A DNA stretch of 64,000 bases, from positions 1 through 64,000 of the forward strand of contig ONEF01000007.1 of NCBI GenBank assembly GCA_900316795.1, read 5' to 3'. Below the pieces are notes generated by a model. That model saw only the letters and a list, made by a program, of their open reading frames with translations. It searched no databases and was not told the DNA's origin. Positions 55,599 to 64,000 of this stretch are shown in pieces (the stretch's first letter is position 1; the number at the start of each line of letters is the position of its first letter). The translations under genes and the position numbers were made by a program. This DNA is from an uncultured Bacteroidales bacterium (GTDB lineage: Bacteria > Bacteroidota > Bacteroidia > Bacteroidales > UBA932).

Positions 55599-56090
55599 AT
55601 GAAAGAGATATACACAAAGACCGGAGACAAAGGTATGACTTCACTGAAGGGCGGAACGAGAGTTCCGAAGGACGACATCCGCATTGAGACCAACGGGATG
55701 ATAGACCTTCTGAACTCGCATCTGGGATTCATCCGCGCTTCCAGCGTAGATGCCCACGAAAAGGAGTTCCTCCTTGCTATCCAGAAGGAGCTTATGATAA
55801 TAATGAGCCATATAGCAACTCCGGAAGGTGTTGAAAACCAGAAAGAACTGCACTGCCAGGCTCTTACCTCACACATGGAAGAGCTGATAGACGCCACACA
55901 CGCTCCAAACGGTTTCATAATTCCCGGAGACAGCCTTCTTTCCTCAGCGATCCACATAGCCAGAAGCACTGCCCGTACAGTTGAAAGAAGGCTCTGGACC
56001 CTGGACAGGAGCCATAAGGTCAAAGAAGAGATACTGGTGTTTTTCAACAGGCTTTCCGACTATCTGTTCATACTTGCAACCAAGCACTGA
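55599..56090 (+). CDS. pduO: Cob(I)yrinic acid a,c-diamide adenosyltransferase, PduO type
   Basis: The 163-residue protein starts MKEIYTKTGDKGMTSLKGG, with the family pattern TGD.G.T.L.GG.R..K.D.RIE, and later STARTVERRLW with the conserved Arg and Glu. It is helical and forms trimers in relatives. It transfers the adenosyl group to cobalt. The ATG is 32 bases after the cbiA stop. Confidence 0.93.
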   Translation: MKEIYTKTGDKGMTSLKGGTRVPKDDIRIETNGMIDLLNSHLGFIRASSVDAHEKEFLLAIQKELMIIMSHIATPEGVENQKELHCQALTSHMEELIDATHAPNGFIIPGDSLLSSAIHIARSTARTVERRLWTLDRSHKVKEEILVFFNRLSDYLFILATKH

Positions 56091-56113
56091 CATTCCGCCA
56101 AAAGAAGAAAAAG

Positions 56114-57658
56114 ATGAAGAGGAAACTGCATAACATAATGCTTGCCGGAACAGGCAGCGATGTAGGCAAAAGCATCATAGCCACAGGCCTTTGCAGGATA
56201 TTCCTGCAGGACGGCTACTCACCTGCCCCGTTCAAGGCCCAGAACATGGCCCTGAACTCTTTTGCCACAAAAGACGGGCTGGAGATTGGACGAGCCCAGG
56301 CGGTCCAGGCGGAAGCGGCAGGGCTGGAATGCCATACGGACATGAACCCACTGCTTCTCAAGCCCCAGAGCGACCACACTTCCCAGGTGGTCCTCAACGG
56401 AAAACCCATAGGCAGCAGCAGCGCCTACGACTATTTCCGCAAAGAAGGCAAGGAAGAACTCCGCACAGCTGTATGCCAGGCATTTGACCGCCTTGCCTCA
56501 AAGTACGACCCTATTGTTATGGAGGGTGCGGGCAGCATATCTGAACTGAACCTCATGGAAAGCGACATCGTGAACCTTCCTATGGCAAAATATGCCAACG
56601 CGGACGTGTTCCTGGTTGCGGACATAGACAGAGGCGGAGTCTTCGCTTCCGCCTACGGCAGCATCGCCCTTCAGAAACCTGAATACAGAAACCTCATCAA
56701 AGGCATAATAATCAACAAGTTCAGGGGAGACCTAAGGCTGTTTGACAGCGGGAAAAAAATCCTGGAAGACATTTGCAAGGTTCCAGTCTTAGGCGTAATC
56801 CCCTACTACAAAGACATCTATATAGAGGAGGAAGACAGCGTGGACCTTGCCGCCAAGAGTTTTTCAAGGGAACAGGGCAAAATCAACGTTGCTGTAGTGC
56901 TCCTTAGGCACATTTCCAACTTCACCGATTTCAACGCCCTGGAAAGGGACCCGAGAGTCCACCTTTACTACACCTCCAACACGGAAGACATAAAAAAGAG
57001 CGACATCATCATAATCCCGGGCACAAAATCCACTATCGACGACCTTTATGAACTCAGAAGAAACGGCTGCGCCCAGGCCATTATTCAGGCCCACCGTAAC
57101 GGGGCCAGTGTCCTTGGAATCTGCGGCGGCTACCAGATGATGGGAACCCAAGTGCTTGACCCTGACCACATAGAAGGAGAAATCGAGATGCTCCCCGGCC
57201 TTGGCCTTCTGCCGGTTACAACCAAGATGACCAAAGAGAAGACCACAAGACAGACACGATTTACCATAAACCATCTGCAGCACTCATCTCAAACCCAAAA
57301 GTTTTCCGGCTGCCAAGCACCTGTCTGTGAAGAATCCCCATTGCTGACAGGATATGAGATCCACATGGGAGAGACCACCACAAACGGTGAAGAGATCAAG
57401 CCTCTGGCCATTATGGAAAACGGCACTCCGGAAGGCTGCTATGTAAATCAGAAGTGCATGGGCTGCTATCTCCACGGCATTCTGGACAATCCAAGTTTCA
57501 CGGATTTCATCTTGGAACCGTTCAAAGGCAAAGCAGAATCCAGCCCAAAGCCGGAAGACTACACCGCCTTCAAGCAAAGGCAATACGACCTGCTTGCCGA
57601 CCACCTTCGCAAGCACCTTGACCTTAACCTTTTATACAACATCATTCGCAATGATTAA
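56114..57658 (+). CDS. cobQ: Cobyric acid synthase
   Basis: The 514-residue enzyme has GTGSDVGKSIIATGLCRIF (P-loop), FKAQNMALNS, VEGAG-like VMEGAGSISELN, and the amidotransferase nucleophile in LGICGGYQMMG. It amidates the b, d, e and g carboxyls. The downstream aminotransferase gene begins eight bases before its stop. Confidence 0.96.
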   Translation: MKRKLHNIMLAGTGSDVGKSIIATGLCRIFLQDGYSPAPFKAQNMALNSFATKDGLEIGRAQAVQAEAAGLECHTDMNPLLLKPQSDHTSQVVLNGKPIGSSSAYDYFRKEGKEELRTAVCQAFDRLASKYDPIVMEGAGSISELNLMESDIVNLPMAKYANADVFLVADIDRGGVFASAYGSIALQKPEYRNLIKGIIINKFRGDLRLFDSGKKILEDICKVPVLGVIPYYKDIYIEEEDSVDLAAKSFSREQGKINVAVVLLRHISNFTDFNALERDPRVHLYYTSNTEDIKKSDIIIIPGTKSTIDDLYELRRNGCAQAIIQAHRNGASVLGICGGYQMMGTQVLDPDHIEGEIEMLPGLGLLPVTTKMTKEKTTRQTRFTINHLQHSSQTQKFSGCQAPVCEESPLLTGYEIHMGETTTNGEEIKPLAIMENGTPEGCYVNQKCMGCYLHGILDNPSFTDFILEPFKGKAESSPKPEDYTAFKQRQYDLLADHLRKHLDLNLLYNIIRND

Positions 57659-58694
57659 CGGACACGGAGACGATCTCCACAAATATGAGAACATAAGTCT
57701 GAACTTCTCGTCCAACATCTACCCGAGGGCGGATATCAGTCCCCTGCTGGAGTATCTGAAGCAGCATCTGGACAGTATCAGGACATATCCCGAACCTGAT
57801 GCGGCTTCCCTGGAAGAAGCCATCGCCGAGAAAATTGGGATTCCAAAGGAAAACGTGCTGGCCACAGCCGGAGCAACCGAGGCCATTTACCTGATTGCGC
57901 AGACTCTGAGGTCCTGGCAGACTTTCAACGTGAAATATCCGGCATTTTCAGAGTATGAAGACGCCTGCCGCATGCACCTTTACAGGGAAGACGTGCTTGG
58001 CAACCTGATGTGGGTGTGCAACCCCTGCAACCCTACCGGGGAGGTAGTTTCTGACATCGAGATCATAGAGCTTCTGCAAAGACACCGCTATCTTATTGTG
58101 GACCAGTCTTATGAAGACTATACCAACGAAAAGGTCATGACTCCAGCGGAAGCCGTCAGGATACCTAACCTCATCCAGATACACTCCCTCACGAAGAAGT
58201 ATGCAGTCCCTGGCCTGAGAATAGGATACATTACCGCAAATGCCGGCATAATCAGGCTTCTGAGAGGCAACATCCGCCCTTGGAGCATCAACACCCTGGC
58301 AATAGAGGCCGGAAAGTATCTGCTCCAAAACTCAAAAGGCGCGGTGCCGGACATGGTGGAATACCTAAGATGCACCCAGAGGCTCAGGTTCTCCCTGGCA
58401 GCGCTGGAAGGGCTGGAAGCCAGGCCGACCAAAACCAATTTCATACTTTGCCGCCTGAAGAAAGGCAAGGCATCCGAGCTGAAGGAATGGCTGGCAAGGG
58501 AAAAAGGAATCCTCATCCGCGATGCATCCAATTTCAGAGGCCTGTATGAAGGCCATTTCAGGGTAGTGTCCTCCAATGACGAAGACAACAACATCCTCGT
58601 GGCAGCAATCAAGGAGTTTCTGGACATCAAGAAAGCGGCAAACCAAGCTGCATCTGAGCAAAAACAAGAATTTGGAACTGACAGACAATGCTGA
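57651..58694 (+). CDS. cobD: PLP-dependent aminotransferase, L-threonine-phosphate decarboxylase (CobD/CobC type)
   Basis: The 347-residue protein starts MINGHGDDLHKYE, like CobD of Salmonella. It shows LNFSSNIYPRA, ATAGATEAIYL, CNPCNPTG, and SLTKKYAVPGLRIGY with the PLP-binding Lys. It supplies aminopropanol phosphate for the nucleotide loop. It overlaps cobQ by eight bases and cbiB by seven. Confidence 0.9.
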   Translation: MINGHGDDLHKYENISLNFSSNIYPRADISPLLEYLKQHLDSIRTYPEPDAASLEEAIAEKIGIPKENVLATAGATEAIYLIAQTLRSWQTFNVKYPAFSEYEDACRMHLYREDVLGNLMWVCNPCNPTGEVVSDIEIIELLQRHRYLIVDQSYEDYTNEKVMTPAEAVRIPNLIQIHSLTKKYAVPGLRIGYITANAGIIRLLRGNIRPWSINTLAIEAGKYLLQNSKGAVPDMVEYLRCTQRLRFSLAALEGLEARPTKTNFILCRLKKGKASELKEWLAREKGILIRDASNFRGLYEGHFRVVSSNDEDNNILVAAIKEFLDIKKAANQAASEQKQEFGTDRQC

Positions 58695-59662
58695 ATAACC
58701 TGCTTCTTTTGTATGGGCTGCCTGTCCTGATCGGATGGATCCTGGACCTGTTGTTGGGGGATCCGTCCTGGCTCCCACATCCGGTGGTGCTGTTCGGCAA
58801 AGCCATAGCCTTCTTTGAAAAGAAGCTCAACAAAGGCGGAAGAAGGGTTGCAAAAGGAGCCTTCACGGCATTTTTCCTTATCGCGATAACCATATTGCTG
58901 TTTTGGTCAATTGACTACTTCTCTGTCAAACTGCACATCATCTGCGTAATAATAGTGCGTAGTTTATTTATTTTCCTCTTCCTTGCCGGAACAACTCTGA
59001 TAAGGGAAGTTAGAGATGTTTTCAAGGCAGTTGACAGGAGTCTGGAGGAAGGGAGAAAGCAGGTAGCGAGGATTGTGGGAAGGGATACATCTGATCTTTC
59101 CGCACAGGAAATAAGGACGGCGGCGCTTGAAACCCTGGCCGAAAATCTCAGCGACGGGGTGGTGGCTCCCCTCTTCTGGCTTATGGTTGGAGGTCTGCCC
59201 GCCATGGCTGCCTACAAGATGGCCAACACTCTGGACTCGATGATCGGCTACAAGACTGAAAGATACAAGGACTTCGGAAGGTTCGCGGCCAAAACGGACG
59301 ATGTGCTCAACTGGATTCCAGCCCGCCTGACGGCATTTCTGATGGCTCTGGTGTCTGGAGAAAGCCGTTCTTTCAGGTTCATCCGCAAATACGCAAGATG
59401 CCATGCCAGCCCAAACAGCGGCTATCCTGAATCAGCACTGGCCGGAATCCTGGACTCCAGGTTCGGCGGAACGCACACCTATTTTGGAGAAGTGGTGGAA
59501 AAACCGTATATTGGGGAAAATCCGCGGGAGCTGGACACTTCCGATATGAAAAGAGCAGTGAAGGTAAACAGATCTGCGGAAGTGGTTATGGTCGCCTTTA
59601 CTGTTGCAGCAGGGTTGGCGTTACGCTACTCAGCGATGATGCTGTGTGCATGGTGGGGCTGA
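58688..59662 (+). CDS. cbiB: Adenosylcobinamide-phosphate synthase
   Basis: The 324-residue membrane protein has the CbiB marks LDLLLGDPSWLPHPVVLFGK at the N-terminus, AALETLAENLSDGVVAPLFW, MIGYKTERYKDFGRFAAKTDD and PARLTAFL. It attaches aminopropanol phosphate to adenosylcobyric acid. The stop lies inside the first copy of a 42-base hairpin repeat, so the last residues (CAWWG) come from the repeat. Confidence 0.94.
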   Translation: MLNNLLLLYGLPVLIGWILDLLLGDPSWLPHPVVLFGKAIAFFEKKLNKGGRRVAKGAFTAFFLIAITILLFWSIDYFSVKLHIICVIIVRSLFIFLFLAGTTLIREVRDVFKAVDRSLEEGRKQVARIVGRDTSDLSAQEIRTAALETLAENLSDGVVAPLFWLMVGGLPAMAAYKMANTLDSMIGYKTERYKDFGRFAAKTDDVLNWIPARLTAFLMALVSGESRSFRFIRKYARCHASPNSGYPESALAGILDSRFGGTHTYFGEVVEKPYIGENPRELDTSDMKRAVKVNRSAEVVMVAFTVAAGLALRYSAMMLCAWWG

Positions 59663-59739
59663 AAACGGGACACCTTGCACACTTTGACCCCAAAAACGTG
59701 CATGGTGGGGTTGAAATCGGGACACCTTGCACACTTTGA
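59646..59739. repeat. Two tandem 42-base hairpin repeats spanning the cbiB stop
   Basis: Copies at 59646-59687 and 59698-59739 differ at two positions. Each forms GTGCATGGTG...CACCTTGCAC with one mismatch in the stem. The loops contain GAAAACGGGA or GAAATCGGGA. The first covers the TGA of cbiB (59660-59662); the second ends 30 bases before the cobU start. Confidence 0.85.
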
Positions 59740-59769
59740 GAAGAGATTTAATGAACATTGAATTGATAT

Positions 59770-60300
59770 ATGAAGAGGATTATACTTGTAACAGGCGGAC
59801 AGAGGTCCGGAAAAAGCAGCTATGCCGAAAAGCTGGCTCTCAGTTTGAGCCCAAACCCCGTTTACATTGCCACAGCCCACATCTGGGACGATGAATTCAG
59901 GGAAAGGGTGAAGGTGCATCAGGCCAAAAGAGGCCCCCAGTGGACTAACATTGAGGAAGAGTACAACCTCTCAGGCATCAACATAGAAGGCAGGGTTGCC
60001 ATCATTGACTGCATAACCCTTTGGCTGACGAACCTCATCCAGCCGTACCTTTCAAACAAGGACGGAATCCTTGACATGGAAACTGTCAGGGAAGGGGCAA
60101 AACGCCAGATAGACGAGTTCACTTCCCAGGACGCCACATTCATCTTCGTCACAAACGAGATAGGAAGCGGCGGAACCAGCAGCAACCCTACCCAGAGGAA
60201 ATTCACAGATCTGCAGGGATGGATGAACCAGTATATCGCTGCGAAAGCGGACCAGGTCATCTTTTCCGTATCCGGTATTCCTGTAAAGATCAAGGGATGA
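59770..60300 (+). CDS. cobU: Adenosylcobinamide kinase/guanylyltransferase
   Basis: The 176-residue enzyme has ILVTGGQRSGKSSYAEKLA (P-loop), IATAHIWDDEFRERVKVHQA with the guanylylated His, and TNEIGSGGTSSNPTQRKF. It phosphorylates and guanylylates adenosylcobinamide. Its TGA overlaps the cobT ATG (ATGA). Confidence 0.95.
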   Translation: MKRIILVTGGQRSGKSSYAEKLALSLSPNPVYIATAHIWDDEFRERVKVHQAKRGPQWTNIEEEYNLSGINIEGRVAIIDCITLWLTNLIQPYLSNKDGILDMETVREGAKRQIDEFTSQDATFIFVTNEIGSGGTSSNPTQRKFTDLQGWMNQYIAAKADQVIFSVSGIPVKIKG

Positions 60301-61415
60301 ATATGATTGTAAACTTCAACATAAAAAGGCCGGATGAGAAGCTCCGGCAGAAAATCCTCGAAAAGATTGACAACCTCAACAAGCCCAAAGGTTCTCTGGG
60401 AATGTTGGAAGAGCTGGCATTGCAGATTTGCCTCGTCCAGCAGACACTTACGCCCAAACTGTCACATCCCTGCCACCTGCTTTTGGGAGGAGACCACGGC
60501 ATAGAAAGAGAAGGTGTCAGCAAATCTCCACGGGAAGTCACCTGGCAGCAGATGATAAACTTCACAAAGGGTGGCGGAGGAGTGAACATGTTCTGCCGTC
60601 AGCATCACTTTGACCTCAAGATTGTTGATGTAGGTGTGGATCACGACCTTTCTTCTTTCTCAGCGATAAGGGACTGCAAGATTGCTCCAGGAACGGAAAA
60701 CTTCCTGTATGGCCCGGCTATGACCGAGTTCCAGTATGTTGAAGCGATGGAAACCGGACGGGACCTTGTGGACGAGTGTGTGGATGAGGGGTGCAACATC
60801 CTCTGTATCGGGGAGATGGGCATAGCCAACACATCGCCGAGCAGCATCTGGATGAGCCTTATGGAAAACATCCCTCTTGAAGACTGCATAGGTGCCGGTT
60901 CCGGACTTGCAGGCAAAGAGATAGAACACAAGAAGGCAGTTCTTGAAAGGGCTGTCAGCAACTTCCGTAAAACCCTGCAGGACAACTGCATTGAAGAACC
61001 GGAAACTCTGACAGGTTTTTCCGCGGAATATTCTGACGGTACCGCAGAATATTTGGATTATAGCATCAGGTACTTCGGTGGTTTTGAAATGGTTACGGCC
61101 ATAGGAGCAATGCTTAGAGCCGCAGAAAGAAAAATCCTTGTAATGGTGGACGGTTTCATCATGACGGCTTGCGCCCTGGCTGCCACCAAACTTTATCCTG
61201 AAAGCCAGGACTATATGATATTCGGCCACTGCGGAGACGAGAGCGGGCACAAGACCATGCTGGAGAAGATGGGAGCAAAACCGATACTTAGCCTCGGGCT
61301 CAAGCTCGGAGAAGGCACCGGAGCCCTGTGCTCCTACCCTATCATAGAGTCAGCGGTAAGGATGATCAATGAAATGAACAACTTCCAGAACGCAAGGATT
61401 ACAAAGTACTTCTGA
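60297..61415 (+). CDS. cobT: Nicotinate-nucleotide:dimethylbenzimidazole phosphoribosyltransferase
   Basis: The 372-residue enzyme has LNKPKGSLGMLEELALQICL, LLGGDHGIEREGVSKSP, VGVDHDL, CIGEMGIANTSPSS and LGLKLGEGTGALC with the catalytic Glu. It activates the lower ligand as alpha-ribazole phosphate. The start overlaps cobU; a second Met two codons on is an alternative. Confidence 0.95.
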   Translation: MNMIVNFNIKRPDEKLRQKILEKIDNLNKPKGSLGMLEELALQICLVQQTLTPKLSHPCHLLLGGDHGIEREGVSKSPREVTWQQMINFTKGGGGVNMFCRQHHFDLKIVDVGVDHDLSSFSAIRDCKIAPGTENFLYGPAMTEFQYVEAMETGRDLVDECVDEGCNILCIGEMGIANTSPSSIWMSLMENIPLEDCIGAGSGLAGKEIEHKKAVLERAVSNFRKTLQDNCIEEPETLTGFSAEYSDGTAEYLDYSIRYFGGFEMVTAIGAMLRAAERKILVMVDGFIMTACALAATKLYPESQDYMIFGHCGDESGHKTMLEKMGAKPILSLGLKLGEGTGALCSYPIIESAVRMINEMNNFQNARITKYF

Positions 61416-61420
61416 TTGTT

Positions 61421-62239
61421 ATGCAGACTGACAAAACACGAAAATGCGGATGGGCAAGCAGGATCTGGGCCGCATTCATATTCCTGACCAGGATTCCTTT
61501 CTGGAGGCTCTACCAGCCACCGAAGGAAGCCTACACGAGCGTTGTGGAGCACTGGCCGCTGGTCGGGTGGCTCACTTCCTGCATAGCTGCCGCCGCCCTT
61601 TACCTGATAGCCCCACACAATCTCATAATTGGCGTCCTGGCTGCTATAATCCTTAGGATCCTGGCCACCGGAGCCCTGCACGAAGACGGCCTGGCAGACT
61701 TCTTTGACGGTTTCGGAGGCGGGTACAACCGGGAGAAGATACTGTCCATAATGAAAGACTCCCATATAGGAACTTACGGAGTGCTTGGACTGATATGCTA
61801 TTTCCTGACATTGGCAGCCTGCCTTTTCAGCCTGGCACTCGTGAGCCCCAAAGTAGCAGCCTTAACAATAATCTTTGCCGATCCGTTCTCCAAGATGCTT
61901 GCCGGACAGACCGTTATGCTGATGCCATACGCAAGGAAAGAAGAGGAGTCTAAAGCCCATAACATATATCGCAGAGCAAGATTCCCGGAATATATGCTGA
62001 TGCTTCTGGAAGGACTGGTTCCGCTCGGAGTATTCATTGCACTTCTCAACAGCACCACTTCCCTTTCTCCGGAGCCTTGGCAGATACTTGTGCTTGCAGC
62101 TGTCCCGGCTATTTTGTGTGCCTTGCTCAACATATTCATATACAAAAAGATAAAGGGCTATACAGGAGACTGCAACGGAGCAATGTTCCTGCTGACGGAA
62201 CTTTCCATATACCTGACCGCCACATTCCTGTTCGTCTGA
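61421..62239 (+). CDS. cobS: Adenosylcobinamide-GDP ribazoletransferase (cobalamin synthase)
   Basis: The 272-residue membrane protein has FIFLTRIPFWR at the N-terminus and the active-site motif ATGALHEDGLADFFDGFGGG with Asp and Glu metal ligands, then MKDSHIGTYGVLGL and CNGAMFLLTEL near the end. It joins the nucleotide loop to the ring. It begins five bases after cobT. Confidence 0.95.
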   Translation: MQTDKTRKCGWASRIWAAFIFLTRIPFWRLYQPPKEAYTSVVEHWPLVGWLTSCIAAAALYLIAPHNLIIGVLAAIILRILATGALHEDGLADFFDGFGGGYNREKILSIMKDSHIGTYGVLGLICYFLTLAACLFSLALVSPKVAALTIIFADPFSKMLAGQTVMLMPYARKEEESKAHNIYRRARFPEYMLMLLEGLVPLGVFIALLNSTTSLSPEPWQILVLAAVPAILCALLNIFIYKKIKGYTGDCNGAMFLLTELSIYLTATFLFV

Positions 62240-62243
62240 CATT

Positions 62244-62774
62244 ATGGAAGTAATACTTGTAAGACACACAACTCCCGATGTTCCCAAAGGCACCTGCTAC
62301 GGCTTCTCAGACGTGGACGTCACCTCCACATTCACTGAAGAGGCAACACATACCCTCCGCAACCTCCAGGAGCATCTTCCTGTGGACAAAGCTTTCACCT
62401 CTCCCCTTCAGCGAGCCCGCAAGCTGGCTGAGTTCTGCGGATTCGCCGATGCAGAGAAAGACCCGCGGCTCAAGGAGATGAACATGGGTCAGTGGGAAAT
62501 GCAGAACTACAACGAAATCCAGGATCCCGCACTCCAGGAATGGTACAATGACTACATGCACCTGCCAACTACGGGCGGAGAGAGTTTCCCGGACCTATAC
62601 AGGAGAGTTAAAGAGTTTCTCGATGAGCTCAAAAGCAAATCCTATAGACGCGTTGCAGTATTCTCCCACGCTGGCCCTATCGTATGCGCTGCAATGTATG
62701 CCGGCCTATGCACGGAGAACAACCCGTTCGGCATCGCCCCTACCTTCGGCGGCATACTCAAGATAACCATTTGA
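62244..62774 (+). CDS. cobC: Alpha-ribazole phosphatase (histidine phosphatase family)
   Basis: The 176-residue enzyme has LVRHTTPDVPKGTCYGFSDV (catalytic His), SPLQRARKLAEF, EMNMGQWEMQ and AVFSHAGPIV with the second His. It removes the 5' phosphate in the last steps of B12 assembly. It is the last gene of the plus-strand operon. Confidence 0.93.
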   Translation: MEVILVRHTTPDVPKGTCYGFSDVDVTSTFTEEATHTLRNLQEHLPVDKAFTSPLQRARKLAEFCGFADAEKDPRLKEMNMGQWEMQNYNEIQDPALQEWYNDYMHLPTTGGESFPDLYRRVKEFLDELKSKSYRRVAVFSHAGPIVCAAMYAGLCTENNPFGIAPTFGGILKITI

Positions 62775-62804
62775 AAAAGAGGACGGCAGAAATATGCCGT
62801 CCTC
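62774..62804 (-). terminator. Terminator of the PepSY gene (minus strand)
   Basis: GAGGACGGCA (62779-62788) pairs with TGCCGTCCTC (62795-62804). On the minus strand TTTTTC follows, as in an intrinsic terminator. On the plus strand no T-run follows, though the hairpin may also slow exit from cobC. Confidence 0.8.
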
Positions 62805-62839
62805 GTGAAAACACACCTATTTACTAACTTTCAACCAAG

Positions 62840-64000
62840 TTATTCTTTGTCTCTTTTCCGTCTTTTCCTTCTGAAAAGGCGTATGACATATTTCACTCCA
62901 AGGACAACGCCTGTCAATGAGACAAACGCTCCTCCCAGAAGCAGGACCCACATGACTACGGTCCAGGCTCCCCTTCTTCCGTCGAAAATCTTGTACCTGA
63001 GGCTGTGGAATCCCTGATACAGCTGGAACTGCCACTTGGAATGAGTGTTGAAACTTCTGGAGTTTCCGCTGCACGGATCTATGTAATAAACGTTTCTGTC
63101 TTTGTTGTCAACCTGGATCTTCCATACAGGAAGCGGCAGTTTTCCCTTAAGGTCCAGATAGTAGCTGTCATACTCTTCCATCAGGCTCAACGATACGCCC
63201 TCACCTGGATGCATAGCCTCGACAGCCGTCCTGACCTCGGCGCTGTCCAGATAGAGCTTTTCTGCGACCTGAGGCACAGAAGCGTCTATGCACCGGCTTT
63301 CACCGTCAGAAAGCTGTATCTGGTAGAATGGATGGGATCCGAAGCTCTTCCACTCAACCTTGGTGATCCGCCCAGGATTACGGCTGAGAAGATCAGAAAG
63401 GCTCAGACGGTATCTTTGAAAATCTGTCATCCCGGTGCCAAGCGCCTCCCTTGAGTCATACTGCTTGTGCTCCCGTCCCAGCCATTCCGGGATCTGGGTC
63501 AGGGAATACATGCCACTCAATATCCAGGTGAGCAGGAATATCCCGAAAACAGTGCCGAACACATGATGCCATCTGTACCACTTCTTCTTGTAAGGACTCC
63601 TGAGACCATCGCCTTTCCTGGCAGAGATACGGAAAGCGCGCACAGCCATCCAGAAACCTGAAAGCAGCATTATGATACCGAATACGGAAAGCCAGATAAT
63701 CAAAGACTTCCAACCTTCAACATCTTGCCTGATCCAGGTGAAATACACCCAATGAGGAATCGCTCCCGCCCAAGCCCAGATCCTCTCGGACCTTGTGGTC
63801 TGCTGGAGAACTTCCCTGGACTTTGATGATATGTATATCTGTGTCCTGTCCTCATCGCTGAAGTAAAACTTGTAGATCGGAAAATCCTCCTTGAGCCTTC
63901 CGAAAGGAATCCACTGTTCCAAGGAATAAAGGGTATCTACCTTTTCTACAGAGGAAGGACACCACAGAGATGCTACACGGAATATGCTTTCTTTCTCGTC
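62840..64000 (-). CDS. PepSY-associated membrane protein, N-terminus outside window
   Basis: The frame is open to the right edge (387 codons visible); a TTG at 63922 is not taken as the start because the frame continues upstream. It has two hydrophobic segments at 63630-63800 (SLIIWLSVFGIIMLLSGFW and HVFGTVFGIFLLTWILSGMYSL), a periplasmic PepSY-like part, and a last helix (VVMWVLLLGGAFVSLTGVVLGV) with a basic tail (RRKRRKR). These proteins often accompany ferric siderophore receptors and may act as reductases. The relation to the B12 genes is only positional. Confidence 0.88.
   Translation of the reverse strand, partial: DEKESIFRVASLWCPSSVEKVDTLYSLEQWIPFGRLKEDFPIYKFYFSDEDRTQIYISSKSREVLQQTTRSERIWAWAGAIPHWVYFTWIRQDVEGWKSLIIWLSVFGIIMLLSGFWMAVRAFRISARKGDGLRSPYKKKWYRWHHVFGTVFGIFLLTWILSGMYSLTQIPEWLGREHKQYDSREALGTGMTDFQRYRLSLSDLLSRNPGRITKVEWKSFGSHPFYQIQLSDGESRCIDASVPQVAEKLYLDSAEVRTAVEAMHPGEGVSLSLMEEYDSYYLDLKGKLPLPVWKIQVDNKDRNVYYIDPCSGNSRSFNTHSKWQFQLYQGFHSLRYKIFDGRRGAWTVVMWVLLLGGAFVSLTGVVLGVKYVIRLFRRKRRKRDKE

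Overview
The window looks like a chromosome segment of a Bacteroidales bacterium. The evidence is promoters of the TTTG / TAnnTTTG type, A-rich ribosome binding sites, several TonB-dependent receptors, a TPP-riboswitch receptor plus PnuT pair, and a Bacteroidetes-style B12 locus with fused enzymes. I cannot name the genus. The native parts are moderately GC-rich. Two stretches (about 1-11 kb and 31.3-38.2 kb) are clearly more AT-rich and look acquired.

Layout. 1-11 kb is an accessory island. It holds a partial IS4-family element with a nonsense mutation, a secreted protein plus a C39-peptidase ABC exporter, a frameshifted IS256-family element, a 1028-residue metallophosphatase-P-loop protein that resembles defence NTPases, a DUF234-type ATPase and an IS3 transposase remnant. 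11-31 kb is ordinary chromosome: Fic protein, thiamine receptor and PnuT under a TPP riboswitch, pyrG, glutamine cyclotransferase, RNase P RNA, a large amidase-like exported protein, a D-cysteine desulfhydrase-like enzyme, MarC, a nitroreductase-flavin reductase fusion, a metal-chelate binding lipoprotein, a WYL regulator, a GIY-YIG protein, an acyl-ACP thioesterase, glutaminase and an SMR transporter.

31.3-38.2 kb is the most unusual part. Thirteen direct copies of a 35-base repeat separate twelve units of 31 to about 1380 bases. Units carry one or two small genes or cut pieces of genes, several of them apparently from phage. No integrase, Cas gene or long attC-like site is present. Most genes read on the minus strand, and on that strand the repeat itself offers an A-rich ribosome binding region and an ATG, so several unit ORFs begin with the repeat-encoded residues MVKT. 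The structure is what serial insertion of circular cassettes at a short site would leave, but the 35-base site does not match a known integron attC.

38.6-62.8 kb is a nearly complete adenosylcobalamin locus. FecCD-type permease and ATPase genes come first. A minus-strand operon under a cobalamin riboswitch (promoter at 53.4 kb) runs through two TonB receptors, a lipoprotein CbiK and four fusion genes (CbiH-CbiC, CbiE-CbiT, CbiG-CbiF, CobK-CbiD). A divergent plus-strand operon encodes an outer-membrane barrel, CbiA, a PduO-type adenosyltransferase, CobQ, an aminotransferase, CbiB, CobU, CobT, CobS and CobC. Together they take precorrin-3 to adenosylcobalamin. The precorrin-2 C20-methyltransferase (CbiL/CobI) is not in the window. 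A PepSY membrane protein runs off the right edge.

A second unexpected signal is the nonamer CTCAGCGAT, found 19 times by eye on the two strands between 15 and 61 kb (about 0.5 expected in 64 kb) and not at all in the two acquired regions.
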